Shown here: positions 15,848 through 24,961 of the stretch, piece by piece
Layout: each line of letters begins with the position of its first letter
Numbering within the stretch: position 1 is the stretch's first letter
DNA from: Bradyrhizobium cytisi
GTDB lineage: Bacteria > Pseudomonadota > Alphaproteobacteria > Rhizobiales > Xanthobacteraceae
NCBI RefSeq assembly: GCF_008123515.1
Contig: NZ_VSSR01000011.1
Span: forward strand, 186,001-250,000
Direction of reading: 5' to 3'
Length of the DNA: 64,000 nucleotides
Translations under genes and position numbers: made by a program
Notes under the pieces: model-generated
Database searches by the model: none
Seen by the model: only the letters and a program-made list of their open reading frames with translations
What the model was told of the DNA's origin: nothing

Positions 15848-18160
15848 TCACTCTGCCGTGCCGGCAAGACGCAGATTCGGCACGCCGACGCCGCGGGCAC
15901 GGATTGGTGCGGCCAACTTTCCTCCGCTGACATCGAGAACGAAGCCGGTATCGTCGGGGCGCAGGCGCAATTCAATGGTCGTGCCTGTCTTGCGCCAATC
16001 CGCCGCCTCGCCATCGTCGACATAGAGGAGGCCGAAGCCACCATGATCGGGCGCTCCGAACGCGATCGCCGTCAGCCCCTCCTTGTCTTCGACCGGAACG
16101 ATCGCGCCCGCGCGTGCGAACAGCGGTAGCCGGCCCAGAGGCGCTGCGACAGTAATGGTTCGCCCGCCCTCGAATGGCGTCCCGTCATGCCAGTCGTACC
16201 AGCCACCGGGATGGGTGGGCAGATAGATTTCGCGCGTCGTCGCTCCCTCTTCCAGCACCGGAGCGACGAGCAGATCGGGTCCAAGCATGAAAGCATCCTC
16301 GACGGCCCCGGCGGTCGCGTCGGACGCGAAATCCCACAGCAGCGGGCGCACCGCCGGCACGTCTTCGGCCGCCGCACGCCACATCTGGGTGTAGAGATAA
16401 GGGATAAGGCTGTGACGCAGGTTCATGGCGGATCGGACCTGCGGAACTACGCCCGGATGCATCCAGGGCGTGTTGACGATGCCGCTCGTCTTCCAGGAAT
16501 TCATCACCATGCGCGGCCACAACGCGCAGAACTCGACAAACCGGCAGAGCAGCTCCGGGCCTGGCGACGGGCCATGGAAGCCACCGACGTCGTGGCCGAT
16601 GTTGTAAAGCCCCGACAGGCTCATGTTGAGCCCCTGGGTCAGGTTGTAGCGCAGCGTCTTCCACGAGGTTTCGTTGTCGCCGCTCCAGGTCTGGCCGTAG
16701 CGGGCGATGCCGGCGCTGCCGGCGCGCGTGATGGTATAGGGGCGTTTGTCCGGTGCCTGTGCGGCCTGGGTCTCGTAGGCGAGCTTGTGCATCAGGAGCG
16801 CCTGCGCGGGACGGGCGAGCCCTTGCGGAAACGGCCGTCCGTCGCCGTCGCAGACCGCATCCTCGTCCCAGATCTCGTATTCGTTGTTGTCGCTCCACAC
16901 CGCCGTCACCCCATAGGCGAGCAGCGCGTCGCGGATGCCGTCCGCCCACCACTGCCGGCCCTTCGGGTTGGTGAAGTCGACATGGAAGCCGAGGCCGTCC
17001 CAGAATTGCGCGACCGCCGGATCGCCGGTCTCGCCGTCGGCGACCAGAATGCCGCTCGCCCTGGCTTCAGCGAGCCGTGGATGATCGTCGAGCAGGCAGG
17101 GCTTGATGTTGGTGACCGGCTGCATGCCGGCCGCCTTGAGCCGCGCCATCGTCGCCGACGGATCCGGGAATTTCTCGCGGTTCCAGTTGAAGACGTAGCG
17201 ACGGTCGCCGATCGAGGTGTAACCCGAGCCGAAGTGAAAGCTGTCGCAACGAATGCCGTAGCGTCTGCAATCCTCGATGAAGCCGGTGATGCGCGCGTCC
17301 GCATCCGGCGCGTCGGCAATCGTCATGGTCGTCATCGCGAATCCGAGCGTCCAGCGGGGCGCAAAAGCCTGTCCGCCGGTCAGCCAGGAAAACCGGCGCG
17401 TGACTTCCGGCACGGTCGGGCCGGCGAGCACGTAATAGTCGAGGTCGCCGTCCTCGGCGCGATAGCTGCGGAACAGCCCATGGTAATTGTCGATCGTGCA
17501 GCCGAGGTCGACCGAGCCGAGGGCGAGATTGTCGTAGAACACGCCGTGCGCGCCGCGTGGGCCATCGACGATGAAGAACGGCAGCATCTTGTACAGCGGA
17601 TCGGAAAGCTCGGCATCGTAGCCGCAGGGGTCGACAGCGTCGATCGCGAAGCGCCGGCCTGTGCGATCGAGCGGACCGGCCTTGTCTCCGAGGCCGTAAT
17701 GGCGTTCGTCGTCGTGCCGTTCCATCGCGTGCAGCGACGCACCGGTCTTGCGCGACAGCAAATAGGCCTGGGTCGGACGGTCGCGCAGCAATGGCCGGTC
17801 CTCGCCGTCGCGGTACCAGGCGATGCCGAACGGATCAAGCTGCACCTGCGCGCTGAGACCCGCGGCGGCGAGCGTGACGATGCCGCCGGCCTCCGACACC
17901 GTCGAAGCCGGATTGGCAAAGCCGGAGAAATCGTCGCGCAGCCGTCCTTCGAACGGCGGCTCGGTGCGACCAGGCGCAATCGCCCAGCCGCGGTCGAGGC
18001 GATAGCCATCCTGCTGGCGCAGGGTGACGCGGCCGATGTCGCTCTCCAGAATTGCGACGCGCAGCGTCGCGAGCGGAGCCGCCGCCGGTCCGGTCGCGAG
18101 GTCGAACAGCGCGGCTTGGCCGTCGAGACCGCGAAAGCGGCCGTGGGTCAGGGCTTTCAT
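15848..18160 (-). CDS. Glycoside hydrolase family 31 alpha-glucosidase-like enzyme
   Basis: Cytoplasmic GH31 enzyme, 770 aa, no signal peptide. The catalytic nucleophile is D424 in AVWSDNNEYEIW (family motif WxDxNE) and the acid/base is D495 in GQTWSGDNETSW. An N-terminal beta-sandwich, the (beta/alpha)8 barrel from about 265 to 590 and C-terminal beta domains follow the family plan. GH31 enzymes hydrolyse alpha-glucosides, alpha-xylosides or sulfoquinovosides. It ends the ABC importer operon, 20 nt after the ATPase, so it probably splits the imported sugar inside the cell. Which sugar is unknown. Confidence 0.93.
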   Translation of the reverse strand: MKALTHGRFRGLDGQAALFDLATGPAAAPLATLRVAILESDIGRVTLRQQDGYRLDRGWAIAPGRTEPPFEGRLRDDFSGFANPASTVSEAGGIVTLAAAGLSAQVQLDPFGIAWYRDGEDRPLLRDRPTQAYLLSRKTGASLHAMERHDDERHYGLGDKAGPLDRTGRRFAIDAVDPCGYDAELSDPLYKMLPFFIVDGPRGAHGVFYDNLALGSVDLGCTIDNYHGLFRSYRAEDGDLDYYVLAGPTVPEVTRRFSWLTGGQAFAPRWTLGFAMTTMTIADAPDADARITGFIEDCRRYGIRCDSFHFGSGYTSIGDRRYVFNWNREKFPDPSATMARLKAAGMQPVTNIKPCLLDDHPRLAEARASGILVADGETGDPAVAQFWDGLGFHVDFTNPKGRQWWADGIRDALLAYGVTAVWSDNNEYEIWDEDAVCDGDGRPFPQGLARPAQALLMHKLAYETQAAQAPDKRPYTITRAGSAGIARYGQTWSGDNETSWKTLRYNLTQGLNMSLSGLYNIGHDVGGFHGPSPGPELLCRFVEFCALWPRMVMNSWKTSGIVNTPWMHPGVVPQVRSAMNLRHSLIPYLYTQMWRAAAEDVPAVRPLLWDFASDATAGAVEDAFMLGPDLLVAPVLEEGATTREIYLPTHPGGWYDWHDGTPFEGGRTITVAAPLGRLPLFARAGAIVPVEDKEGLTAIAFGAPDHGGFGLLYVDDGEAADWRKTGTTIELRLRPDDTGFVLDVSGGKLAAPIRARGVGVPNLRLAGTAE

Positions 18161-18180
18161 GAAATCAGGCTCCGGGTCGG

Positions 18181-19260
18181 TCAGGGCCGGGCGAGGGCTG
18201 CGCCGGCTGCGTCGAAGATATGCAGATGGTCGGCGGCGAAGCGGATCGCGACCGCATCGCCGCGGTGGAACTGTGACTGGCCATCCTGGCGCAGCGTGAT
18301 CTGCGGCAGGCCGGGGGCCGACGCATAGATGAAGGTCTCACCGCCAAGCCGTTCGACGAGGTCGACAGTTGCTGTGAGCATGCCCGTGTCGGGCGCGACG
18401 TCGATATGCTCGGGGCGGATGCCGAGCGTCACGGCCGCGCCGGCTGCGAGGCCGGAAGGGGCGCGAGGTAACGCGACGTCACGTTCGCCGACCGTGAGGC
18501 GGAGCATGCCGTCGTCGGAAACCACCACAGCCGGCAGGAAGTTCATCCGGGGCGAACCGATGAAGCCGGCAACGAAGGCGTTCGAGGGGTGATTGTAGAG
18601 CTCGAGGGGCGTGCCGATCTGCTCGATCCGGCCAGCTTTCAGCACCACGATCCGGTCGGCAAGTGTCATGGCTTCGACCTGATCGTGGGTGACATAGATC
18701 ATGGTGCCGCCCAGCTTGGCATGCAGCGCGGCAAGCTCCTTGCGCGTCGCGACGCGCAACTCCGCGTCGAGGTTCGACAACGGCTCATCGAACAGAAAGA
18801 TCTTCGGATCGCGCACGATGGCCCGGCCGATGGCGACACGCTGCCGTTGTCCGCCGGACAGCGCCTTGGGTTTGCGGTCGAGATAGTCCGTGAGCCGCAG
18901 CATGGCGGCGGCGCGCTCGACCCGCTCCTCGATCTGCGCAGGCTTCAGCCCCATGTTCTCGAGCGCAAAGGCCATGTTCTTGCGCACGCTCATGTGCGGA
19001 TAAAGCGCATAGGACTGGAACACCATGGCGAGCCCGCGCTCGGAGGCCGGCAGATGGGTGACGCGCTCGCCGTCGATATGGACCTCGCCGCTGGTTACGT
19101 TTTCGAGGCCGGCGATGACGCGCAGCAGCGTCGACTTCCCGCAACCGGACGGTCCGACGAAGACGACGAATTCGCCATCCTTCACGGCGAGATCGATGCC
19201 GTGAAGCACGTCGATGGTGCCGAAGGATTTGCGTGCGCCCGTGAGTTTCAGTTCAGCCAT
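18181..19260 (-). CDS. Sugar ABC transporter ATP-binding protein (MalK/UgpC-like)
   Basis: ATPase of a CUT1 carbohydrate importer, 359 aa. Walker A GPSGCGKST, Q-loop FQSYALYPHMSV, signature LSGGQRQRVAIGRAI, Walker B IFLFDEP and H-loop THDQVEA are complete. The C-terminal TOBE/OB region (about 240-355) includes IRPEHIDV, typical of MalK/UgpC. It lies 18 nt downstream of the second permease and 20 nt upstream of the GH31 gene. Confidence 0.93.
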   Translation of the reverse strand: MAELKLTGARKSFGTIDVLHGIDLAVKDGEFVVFVGPSGCGKSTLLRVIAGLENVTSGEVHIDGERVTHLPASERGLAMVFQSYALYPHMSVRKNMAFALENMGLKPAQIEERVERAAAMLRLTDYLDRKPKALSGGQRQRVAIGRAIVRDPKIFLFDEPLSNLDAELRVATRKELAALHAKLGGTMIYVTHDQVEAMTLADRIVVLKAGRIEQIGTPLELYNHPSNAFVAGFIGSPRMNFLPAVVVSDDGMLRLTVGERDVALPRAPSGLAAGAAVTLGIRPEHIDVAPDTGMLTATVDLVERLGGETFIYASAPGLPQITLRQDGQSQFHRGDAVAIRFAADHLHIFDAAGAALARP

Positions 19261-19278
19261 GGTGATAGCCCCGATCGG

Positions 19279-20343
19279 TCATTTCATTCCGGTCGAGCCG
19301 ATGCCCGTCGTGATGAAGCGCTGGAGGAACACGAAGACGAGCGCGACGGGAATGAGCGTCACGACCGTCATCGCAAGCAGGTAATGCCACTGGGTCTGGA
19401 GCTCGCCCTGGAAGGCATTGAGCGCGATCTGCAGCGTGTAGACCTCGGTCTTGGTCAGCACCGCGAGCGGCCACAGGAATTCGTTCCAGCGCCACATGAT
19501 CGAGAAAATCGCCAGAACCGCCAGCGCCGGCAGGGTCAGCGGCATGACGATGCGCCAATAGATCTGCCACTCGGACGCCTTGTCCATGCGCGCGGCCTCG
19601 ATCAGATCCTTCGGCAAGGTCAGCATGTATTGCCGCAGCAGGAACACGCCGGTCGGCGTCGCGGCGCCCGGCAGGATCACCGCCCAAAGCGAGTTGGTGA
19701 GGCCGAGTTCGGTCACCACCAGATAAACCGGCACGAGGATGATGGTCACCGGGATCATCAGCGTCCCGATCACCGCCAGGGTGGCCGCCTGCTTGCCGGG
19801 AAACTGATAAACGGCGAGCCCGTAGGCGGCCATGGAATTGATCAGCAGCGTGATCAGCGTGGCGATCACCGTCACGAATACCGAATTGTACAGGAAGCGC
19901 AGGAAGGCGAAGCGCTGCAGCGGCTCGCTGTAGTTCTCGGTCGCAAGCGCGACGCGGCGCACCGGTTCGCGCTTGTCGATCGCGACGCGGAACTGTTGCG
20001 AGGGATCGGCGGGATCGACCATCTGGGCAATGAGCCCGATGCGTCGGACCTGCGCCAATTCGCGGACCGTGCCGTCGGGAAGCTTGGCGCGGAACAGCGG
20101 CAGCTTCTGCGGCTGACCTGATACCGTCACTTCGACCTGTGCGAACGGGAGCAGCGACGGGGGAAATTCCAGCAGCGCGCTCTGGGTCTTGAACGATGAC
20201 AGCACCAGCCATAGCACCGGTCCGAACATCAGGACGACACCGAGCGCGAGATAGACGTAGGCCGCGATGTCGGTCCAGTGCAGCGGACGTCCGGGCCCGT
20301 TGCGACGCTGACCGAGCATGCTTGAAAGGCGCATGGTTGCCAT
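19279..20343 (-). CDS. Sugar ABC transporter permease, MalG-like, with periplasmic insert
   Basis: CUT1 inner-membrane permease, 354 aa, longer than the usual 270-300. Helix 1 (about 27-50) is followed by a hydrophilic insert of about 90 residues, then five helices. The EAA loop is ARMDKASEWQIYWRIVMPLTLPAL. Permeases with this insert occur in alpha-glucoside (Agl-type) systems of rhizobia, by analogy. It starts 1 nt after the stop of the first permease. Confidence 0.9.
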   Translation of the reverse strand: MATMRLSSMLGQRRNGPGRPLHWTDIAAYVYLALGVVLMFGPVLWLVLSSFKTQSALLEFPPSLLPFAQVEVTVSGQPQKLPLFRAKLPDGTVRELAQVRRIGLIAQMVDPADPSQQFRVAIDKREPVRRVALATENYSEPLQRFAFLRFLYNSVFVTVIATLITLLINSMAAYGLAVYQFPGKQAATLAVIGTLMIPVTIILVPVYLVVTELGLTNSLWAVILPGAATPTGVFLLRQYMLTLPKDLIEAARMDKASEWQIYWRIVMPLTLPALAVLAIFSIMWRWNEFLWPLAVLTKTEVYTLQIALNAFQGELQTQWHYLLAMTVVTLIPVALVFVFLQRFITTGIGSTGMK

Positions 20344-20344
20344 C

Positions 20345-21385
20345 TCAAACCTCTTTGCGCCGCGCGGCGGCGAATTGCAGGAGCGTCAGGACAAAAAGCA
20401 CGACACCGAGCACGACGGATGCCGCGGCAGCGAGGCCGAAATTCTGCACCTGGCTGGAGAACGCGGTCTCGTAGATGTACTGGACCACCATCAGCGTCGC
20501 GGTGCCGGGACCGCCGCCGGTCAGCACGAAGACCTCGTCGAAGGTCTGCGCGCCCTTGATGAGCGCGAGCACGATGACGACGATCATGTTCGGCCACAGC
20601 AACGGCAGCGTGATGCGTAACAATACGCGCCAGCGCGGCGTCGCGTCCATCTCCGCCGCCTCGTAGAGATCGGCGGGTATAGCTTGCAGGCCGGCGAGCA
20701 GGATCAGGGTGTAGAAGCCCATATGGGCCCACACCGAGACGAATACTGCCCAGAACATCGCCCAGCCCGGATCGACGAAGAACAGGATCTTCTGACCGCC
20801 GAGCGTGGTGATGGCGGCGTTGAGGAGCCCGTCGCGCTGCAAGATCCATTTCCAGATCAGTGCGACCACCACGGGCGACAGCAGCACGGGAAAGAAATAG
20901 ACCGCCCGGAAAAAGCCCCTTCCACGGATCTTCATGTTGAGGACGAGCGCGGTGACGAGAGAAAGCAGCACCATCGCCGTCACCTGAAAAACGACGAACT
21001 TTGCGGTATTGGCGACGCCGCGCCAGAAGTGGTCCTCGCGGCAGCTCGATGGATCGAGATAGGAGCCGCAGTCGAACAGATAGGCGAACTGGTCGCCGCC
21101 GACATAGGGGCGCTGCGAGGGAAACAGCGCCGTACCGCCGGTCACCGAGAACACGACGTTGATGCCGATCGGCAGGAATACGAACAAGCCGAAGAAGACG
21201 AAGTTGGGAAGCAGGAACACGTACGCCATGCGCCGCGCACCGATCATGCGCTGCATCCATCGCATCGGCGGATCGAGCAGCCGCAGCGCGACGCCAACCG
21301 GCAGGACCGCGACCTGTCCGAGCCGGGCGAGCGCGCCGGTTGCCATGCCGCGCTCAGGTCGGATCGTGGACGAGACGCCCGACAT
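20345..21385 (-). CDS. Sugar ABC transporter permease, MalF-like
   Basis: CUT1 permease, 346 aa, six or more helices (first at about 53-75). A periplasmic loop carries two cysteines (FDCGSYLDPSSCRED), possibly a disulfide. EAA loop: AAEMDATPRWRVLLRITLPLLWPNM. GGAGGATCAG before the ATG at 21385 decides this start over an in-frame one at 21424. It is the second gene of the operon, 35 nt after the binding-protein gene. Confidence 0.9.
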   Translation of the reverse strand: MSGVSSTIRPERGMATGALARLGQVAVLPVGVALRLLDPPMRWMQRMIGARRMAYVFLLPNFVFFGLFVFLPIGINVVFSVTGGTALFPSQRPYVGGDQFAYLFDCGSYLDPSSCREDHFWRGVANTAKFVVFQVTAMVLLSLVTALVLNMKIRGRGFFRAVYFFPVLLSPVVVALIWKWILQRDGLLNAAITTLGGQKILFFVDPGWAMFWAVFVSVWAHMGFYTLILLAGLQAIPADLYEAAEMDATPRWRVLLRITLPLLWPNMIVVIVLALIKGAQTFDEVFVLTGGGPGTATLMVVQYIYETAFSSQVQNFGLAAAASVVLGVVLFVLTLLQFAAARRKEV

Positions 21386-21420
21386 CACACTGATCCTCCG
21401 GCCCGATGAAGGCGTTGCCG

Positions 21421-22713
21421 TCACTTCTTGTTGCGTTCGGCTATCTGCTGCGCGACGTCGGCGGTGATGCGCTTGTAGGCGTCCTCGAGCGTCGTCTCGC
21501 CCGAGACCGCCTGCCCGAGCCGGCTGATGACGGCGTTCAGGACGATTCGGCTATTGCTGTAGCCCTGGATCCGGTAGGCGATCGGAGAAATCTGGGCCGC
21601 GCTTGCGGTGAAGACCTTCAGCGCGGCGGCGGCTTCCGGGCTGGCCGTCGGATAGTCGAGGCCCTTCTTCGCGAGCCCGAGGTGGCCGGGCACGAACAGC
21701 GAGCGCGAGTAGAACTCCGCCAGCACCGGTTCGCTCGCGAGATAGTCCATCACCCGCGCGACTTCTTTGGGATGCTGGGTCGTCTTGAAGGCCACAAGAC
21801 CGGCGCCGCCCGGCATGCTGCTGCACCCGCCGAGCCCGCAGGGATTGGGGACCGCCACCCAGTCGAAGGCATCACCGACGGTCTTGGCGAACTGACTAAT
21901 CTGCCACGATCCGGACAGATACATCACGACCTGCGCATTCTTGAATTCGTCGTTGGCGCCGCGATAGGCCGTGCCGGAGACCGAGCCCCACAGCTCCTTC
22001 GACATCACGCCGGACTTATGCCAGTCGTAGACGAGCTGCGCCGCGCGCTTGAAGCCTCCGTCGACGACATCGGGCTCGCCATTCGCCCCGAACACCTGCG
22101 TGCCTTGCGAGACCGCGAGTGCATAGAAACGATGGCCCGAGCGGTCGAGCGCCAGCGGGAACGGCGCCTGGACCTTATCCGCCACCTGCTTCGCCGCCTT
22201 CGCCCAGTCCTCCCAGGTCGACTTCTCGCCCGGCATCGCGACCCCGGCCTGCTCGAACAGGGTCTTGTTGACGAACGGACCGGTGACAGTGAGCTGGGTC
22301 ATGAAGCCCGGGATTGACTTGGTGTCGCCGGCCGGGCGCATCCATTCGAGGAAAGGGCCGAAGTTCGTTTCCCAGTAGCCGGGGTCCTTGAGAAAGGGGC
22401 GCATGTCGAGGGCGAAGCGCGACAGGCCGCCCATGTCGACGACGCGCGCCATGTCCGGGCCCTGGCCGGAGGCCAGCTGCACCGGCAAGGTCTCGTTGAT
22501 GGCCTTGAAGGGCACCTGATCGAGGACGATTTCGATGTCCTTGTTCTGCTCATGGAATCGCTTGAGCAGGTCAGCCATCACCTCGCCCTCGTTGCCATCC
22601 GAATACCAGGTCATGCGCAGCGTGGTGGTCTCGGCCGCGGCCGGCCCGCCGAACGCAGTGGCGGCCAGCAGGGACAGTGTAAAGGACGCGATGACGGGCG
22701 TGGCGGCACGCAT
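21421..22713 (-). CDS. Periplasmic sugar-binding protein of CUT1 ABC importer
   Basis: Extracellular solute-binding protein (SBP_bac_1/family 1), 430 aa. Signal peptide MRAATPVIASFTLSLLAATA with cleavage near PAAAETTTLRM. Diagnostic segments: DLLKRFHEQNKDIEI, ASGQGPDMARV, and MPGGAGLVAFKTTQHPKEVARVMDYLAS. The ATG at 22713 is preceded by GGAGAGGAG and gives a proper signal peptide, so it is chosen over 22824. First gene of the minus-strand sugar operon, facing the LacI-type regulator across a palindromic operator. Confidence 0.93.
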   Translation of the reverse strand: MRAATPVIASFTLSLLAATAFGGPAAAETTTLRMTWYSDGNEGEVMADLLKRFHEQNKDIEIVLDQVPFKAINETLPVQLASGQGPDMARVVDMGGLSRFALDMRPFLKDPGYWETNFGPFLEWMRPAGDTKSIPGFMTQLTVTGPFVNKTLFEQAGVAMPGEKSTWEDWAKAAKQVADKVQAPFPLALDRSGHRFYALAVSQGTQVFGANGEPDVVDGGFKRAAQLVYDWHKSGVMSKELWGSVSGTAYRGANDEFKNAQVVMYLSGSWQISQFAKTVGDAFDWVAVPNPCGLGGCSSMPGGAGLVAFKTTQHPKEVARVMDYLASEPVLAEFYSRSLFVPGHLGLAKKGLDYPTASPEAAAALKVFTASAAQISPIAYRIQGYSNSRIVLNAVISRLGQAVSGETTLEDAYKRITADVAQQIAERNKK

Positions 22714-22926
22714 GGTCGAATCTCCTCTCCGCTCGCCGACCCGATGCGGGTCCGCGCGAGATCTGGCGCACGGGTCCGTTCTCGGACGGATCCTCAGCGC
22801 TGGCGTTTCCTTCAATATCGGCACCTGCTCAGGCGGATGCCTTACTCACGAATTGGGGCGCGTTATCCACAGACTGGGCAGCAGGTGGATAAACCGACAT
22901 CCCCTTCCACAAGGGCAAAAACATCT

Positions 22927-22944
22927 TTGGCAAACGTTTGCCAA
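22927..22944. promoter_or_regulatory. 18-bp perfect palindrome, candidate LacI-family operator
   Basis: TTGGCAAACGTTTGCCAA is a perfect inverted repeat with the central CG typical of LacI/GalR-family operators (half-site pattern ...AAACG|CGTTT...). It lies between the sugar-importer operon (start 22713) and the LacI regulator (start 23063), about 215 nt and 120 nt away. It is probably bound by that regulator and controls both directions. Confidence 0.7.
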
Positions 22945-23062
22945 TCTGTCAATCTTCGTTCTGACAGCCTCCTTGCTTTCGGGGGACGCCCGGGGGGAAC
23001 CTCGACAGCGGACACTGCGGATGACTATGAAAAGACAGTCGGATCAGACCCTGGGGAGGCCG

Positions 23063-24046
23063 ATGCGGGAAGACGTCTCACTTGCCACCGTTGCGGCCCG
23101 CGCCGGCGTTTCGGTTTCGACCGTATCGCGGATCGTCAACGGCCAGACCCGACGCGCCTCCCCGGCCACGGTGGCGCGGGTCCGCGACGCGATCGAGGCG
23201 GTCGGCTACCGGCCAAATCCGGTCGGACGCGCGCTCCAGCGCGGCCAAAGTCAGCTCGTGGCGATGATCGCGGCCAATCTCGACAATCCGGCGATGGCGA
23301 CCATCGCAAGTTCGACCGAAACCGCGCTGCGCGAAGCCGGCTACGTGATGATCCTCTGCGACACGCACGACCGCGCCGAACTTCAGGACGAGTATCTCTT
23401 TGCGATGCGGGCGCAGATGGTGCGCGGCTATGTCCTCGTCGCGGCGGTGCCGAGCCCCGGATTGAGCGAACTTTCCACCTCGGGCGCGCCGACGGTGTTC
23501 GTGAACCGTCGAAATCCGAGCGGCAGCGGCCCGTTCGTCGGTATCGACGATGCCGCAGCGGGTGCTGCCGTCGCCGACTATTTCGCCGATCTCGGTCGGC
23601 GCGTCCCCGCCGTTGTTTTTCCGCGGCTGAGTTCGTCCGCATCGCGAGACCGCGTATCGGGCTTCCTCGCCAGGCTGCGGGAGCGCGGATGGTCCGACGA
23701 GGCGATCGTCCGGGCCGACGGGGAGGGACGATCGCACCTCCAGGTCGGCTACGATGCCGGCGCGCGAATTTTCGACGGCCGCGACAGGCCGGACGCCATT
23801 CTCTGTGTGAGCGACCAGATTGCCTACGGCGTGAATCGTCGCGCGCTCGAATGCGGCCTGAAAATCCCTGGCGATTGCGAACTGGTCAGCATCGACGGCA
23901 CGCCACTCAACAAGTGGGTCGCACCCTGGCTGAAGTCGATCGAAATTCCCTACGCCGTCTACGGCGCGGAGATCGTCTCGGGCTTGCAATTGATCTGGCG
24001 AGGCGAACCTTTCGGCGAACGCCTGCTTCCCTGCAAGTTCGGCTGA
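23063..24046 (+). CDS. LacI-family transcriptional regulator
   Basis: Sugar-responsive repressor, 327 aa. The N-terminal LacI helix-turn-helix and hinge are at about 5-58 (SLATVAARAGVSVSTVSRIV, GYRPNPVGRAL). The periplasmic-binding-like effector domain follows (LVAMIAANLDNPAMATI; DAILCVSDQIAYGV; IPGDCELVSIDGTPL). GGGGAGG lies just before the ATG at 23063, and this start puts the DNA-binding domain at the usual position; ATGs at 23021 and 23027 are alternatives. It is divergent from the sugar importer and GH31 operon and is its likely regulator. Confidence 0.92.
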   Translation: MREDVSLATVAARAGVSVSTVSRIVNGQTRRASPATVARVRDAIEAVGYRPNPVGRALQRGQSQLVAMIAANLDNPAMATIASSTETALREAGYVMILCDTHDRAELQDEYLFAMRAQMVRGYVLVAAVPSPGLSELSTSGAPTVFVNRRNPSGSGPFVGIDDAAAGAAVADYFADLGRRVPAVVFPRLSSSASRDRVSGFLARLRERGWSDEAIVRADGEGRSHLQVGYDAGARIFDGRDRPDAILCVSDQIAYGVNRRALECGLKIPGDCELVSIDGTPLNKWVAPWLKSIEIPYAVYGAEIVSGLQLIWRGEPFGERLLPCKFG

Positions 24047-24115
24047 CACACAACCGTTCGCGGGGGAGATCTGGCTGCATCTGCGAGCGGGGCGGTCGTG
24101 CCGCCTTTCGTCCGC

Positions 24116-24613
24116 TCAATCAGCCGGCGGATGGATAACGACACCGTACTGCTCGGCAATTGCAGCAATGGTCTCGATTGCCGGCTTATGTCCGCTCCGT
24201 TTTCCCAGCTCGTCGAAGGCGGCGAACATCCGATCGAGACCGCCGCCTGGCATCGCCAACACCAGGAGGCGCGCCGTATCGGTGCCCACATTGCGATAGC
24301 CGTGACGCCGATGGCGCGGGGCAAAGAGAAATGCGCCGGTGCCGAGACGCAACGGATCGGTCGCGCCTTCGACCTCGACCAGCACTTCGCCACTCAGCAC
24401 ATAGAATGCTTCGTCCTCACGGGTATGCGTGTGCGCCGGCGCGCCGCGGCCCGGCGGCACGATCGATTCCCATACCGAGAATTGCTGACCGGTATCGCTC
24501 GCCATTGCCTTGTAGCTGTGCGTCACACCGAGCACGTCGAGCGTAGGTCCGGTGCCGGGCGCCCGAAAGAGCGGGCTCAATCGCGAAAAATCGCGGCTTG
24601 CATCGCTGTTCAT
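24116..24613 (-). CDS. Cupin-domain protein
   Basis: Small cupin, 165 aa. Cupin motif 1 is PPGRGAPAHTHTREDEAFYVLSG-like (metal ligands H-x-H ... E in AHTHTREDE), and motif 2 includes APRHRRHGYRNVG. GGAGGGAAC before the ATG at 24613 sets the start. Such single-domain cupins bind a metal and act on small molecules or sense them; function here is unknown. A near-match to the EcfG promoter (GGAAC-N16-GGTT) lies upstream at 24665-24689 on this strand. Confidence 0.82.
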   Translation of the reverse strand: MNSDASRDFSRLSPLFRAPGTGPTLDVLGVTHSYKAMASDTGQQFSVWESIVPPGRGAPAHTHTREDEAFYVLSGEVLVEVEGATDPLRLGTGAFLFAPRHRRHGYRNVGTDTARLLVLAMPGGGLDRMFAAFDELGKRSGHKPAIETIAAIAEQYGVVIHPPAD

Positions 24614-24814
24614 GGCAGTTCCCTCCGCGATCGGGTTGCGATGCGTTGTCGTCAAGTGGCAGTGAACCCGCCTGACGCGGCAACGTTCCTCGCACAAAGG
24701 ATGTGATGCGCCTGCTGAGGCGATGGTGGAACCGAATGAACGGGGGTGGTCGCACCGCTTTGTTTTCCGGAAAGCGTGCGACCCATCCAAGGTTCTCCGT
24801 CGCGGAGACCCGCT

Positions 24815-24961
24815 ATGCCGTCACCGGTACCCGCAAACGAAACCGAACGACTGGCAGCCCTGCACGCTCTCGACATTGTCGATAGCGCGCCGGAGACAGC
24901 TTACGACGAAATCACCGAACTTGCGGCGCAAATCTGCGGCTGCCCGGTCGTAATCCCGTAA
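24815..24961 (+). pseudogene. Truncated GAF-domain sensor gene (N-terminal remnant)
   Basis: 48 codons starting at an ATG: the segment ETERLAALHALDIVDSAPET and TAYDEITELAAQICGCPV is the conserved N-terminus of GAF-domain kinases and cyclases, which then normally continue for hundreds of residues. Here it stops at TAA (24959-24961). The rest of the gene is missing, and an unrelated gene end follows directly. It is best read as a deletion remnant. Confidence 0.6.

Noticed and set aside
16187..18328. 713-codon plus-strand open frame
   Set aside because: Antisense to the GH31 gene, whose catalytic motifs are clear on the minus strand.
22863..22892. DnaA-box pair as a replication origin
   Set aside because: Only two boxes, no AT-rich unwinding region and no dnaA, dnaN or hemE nearby.
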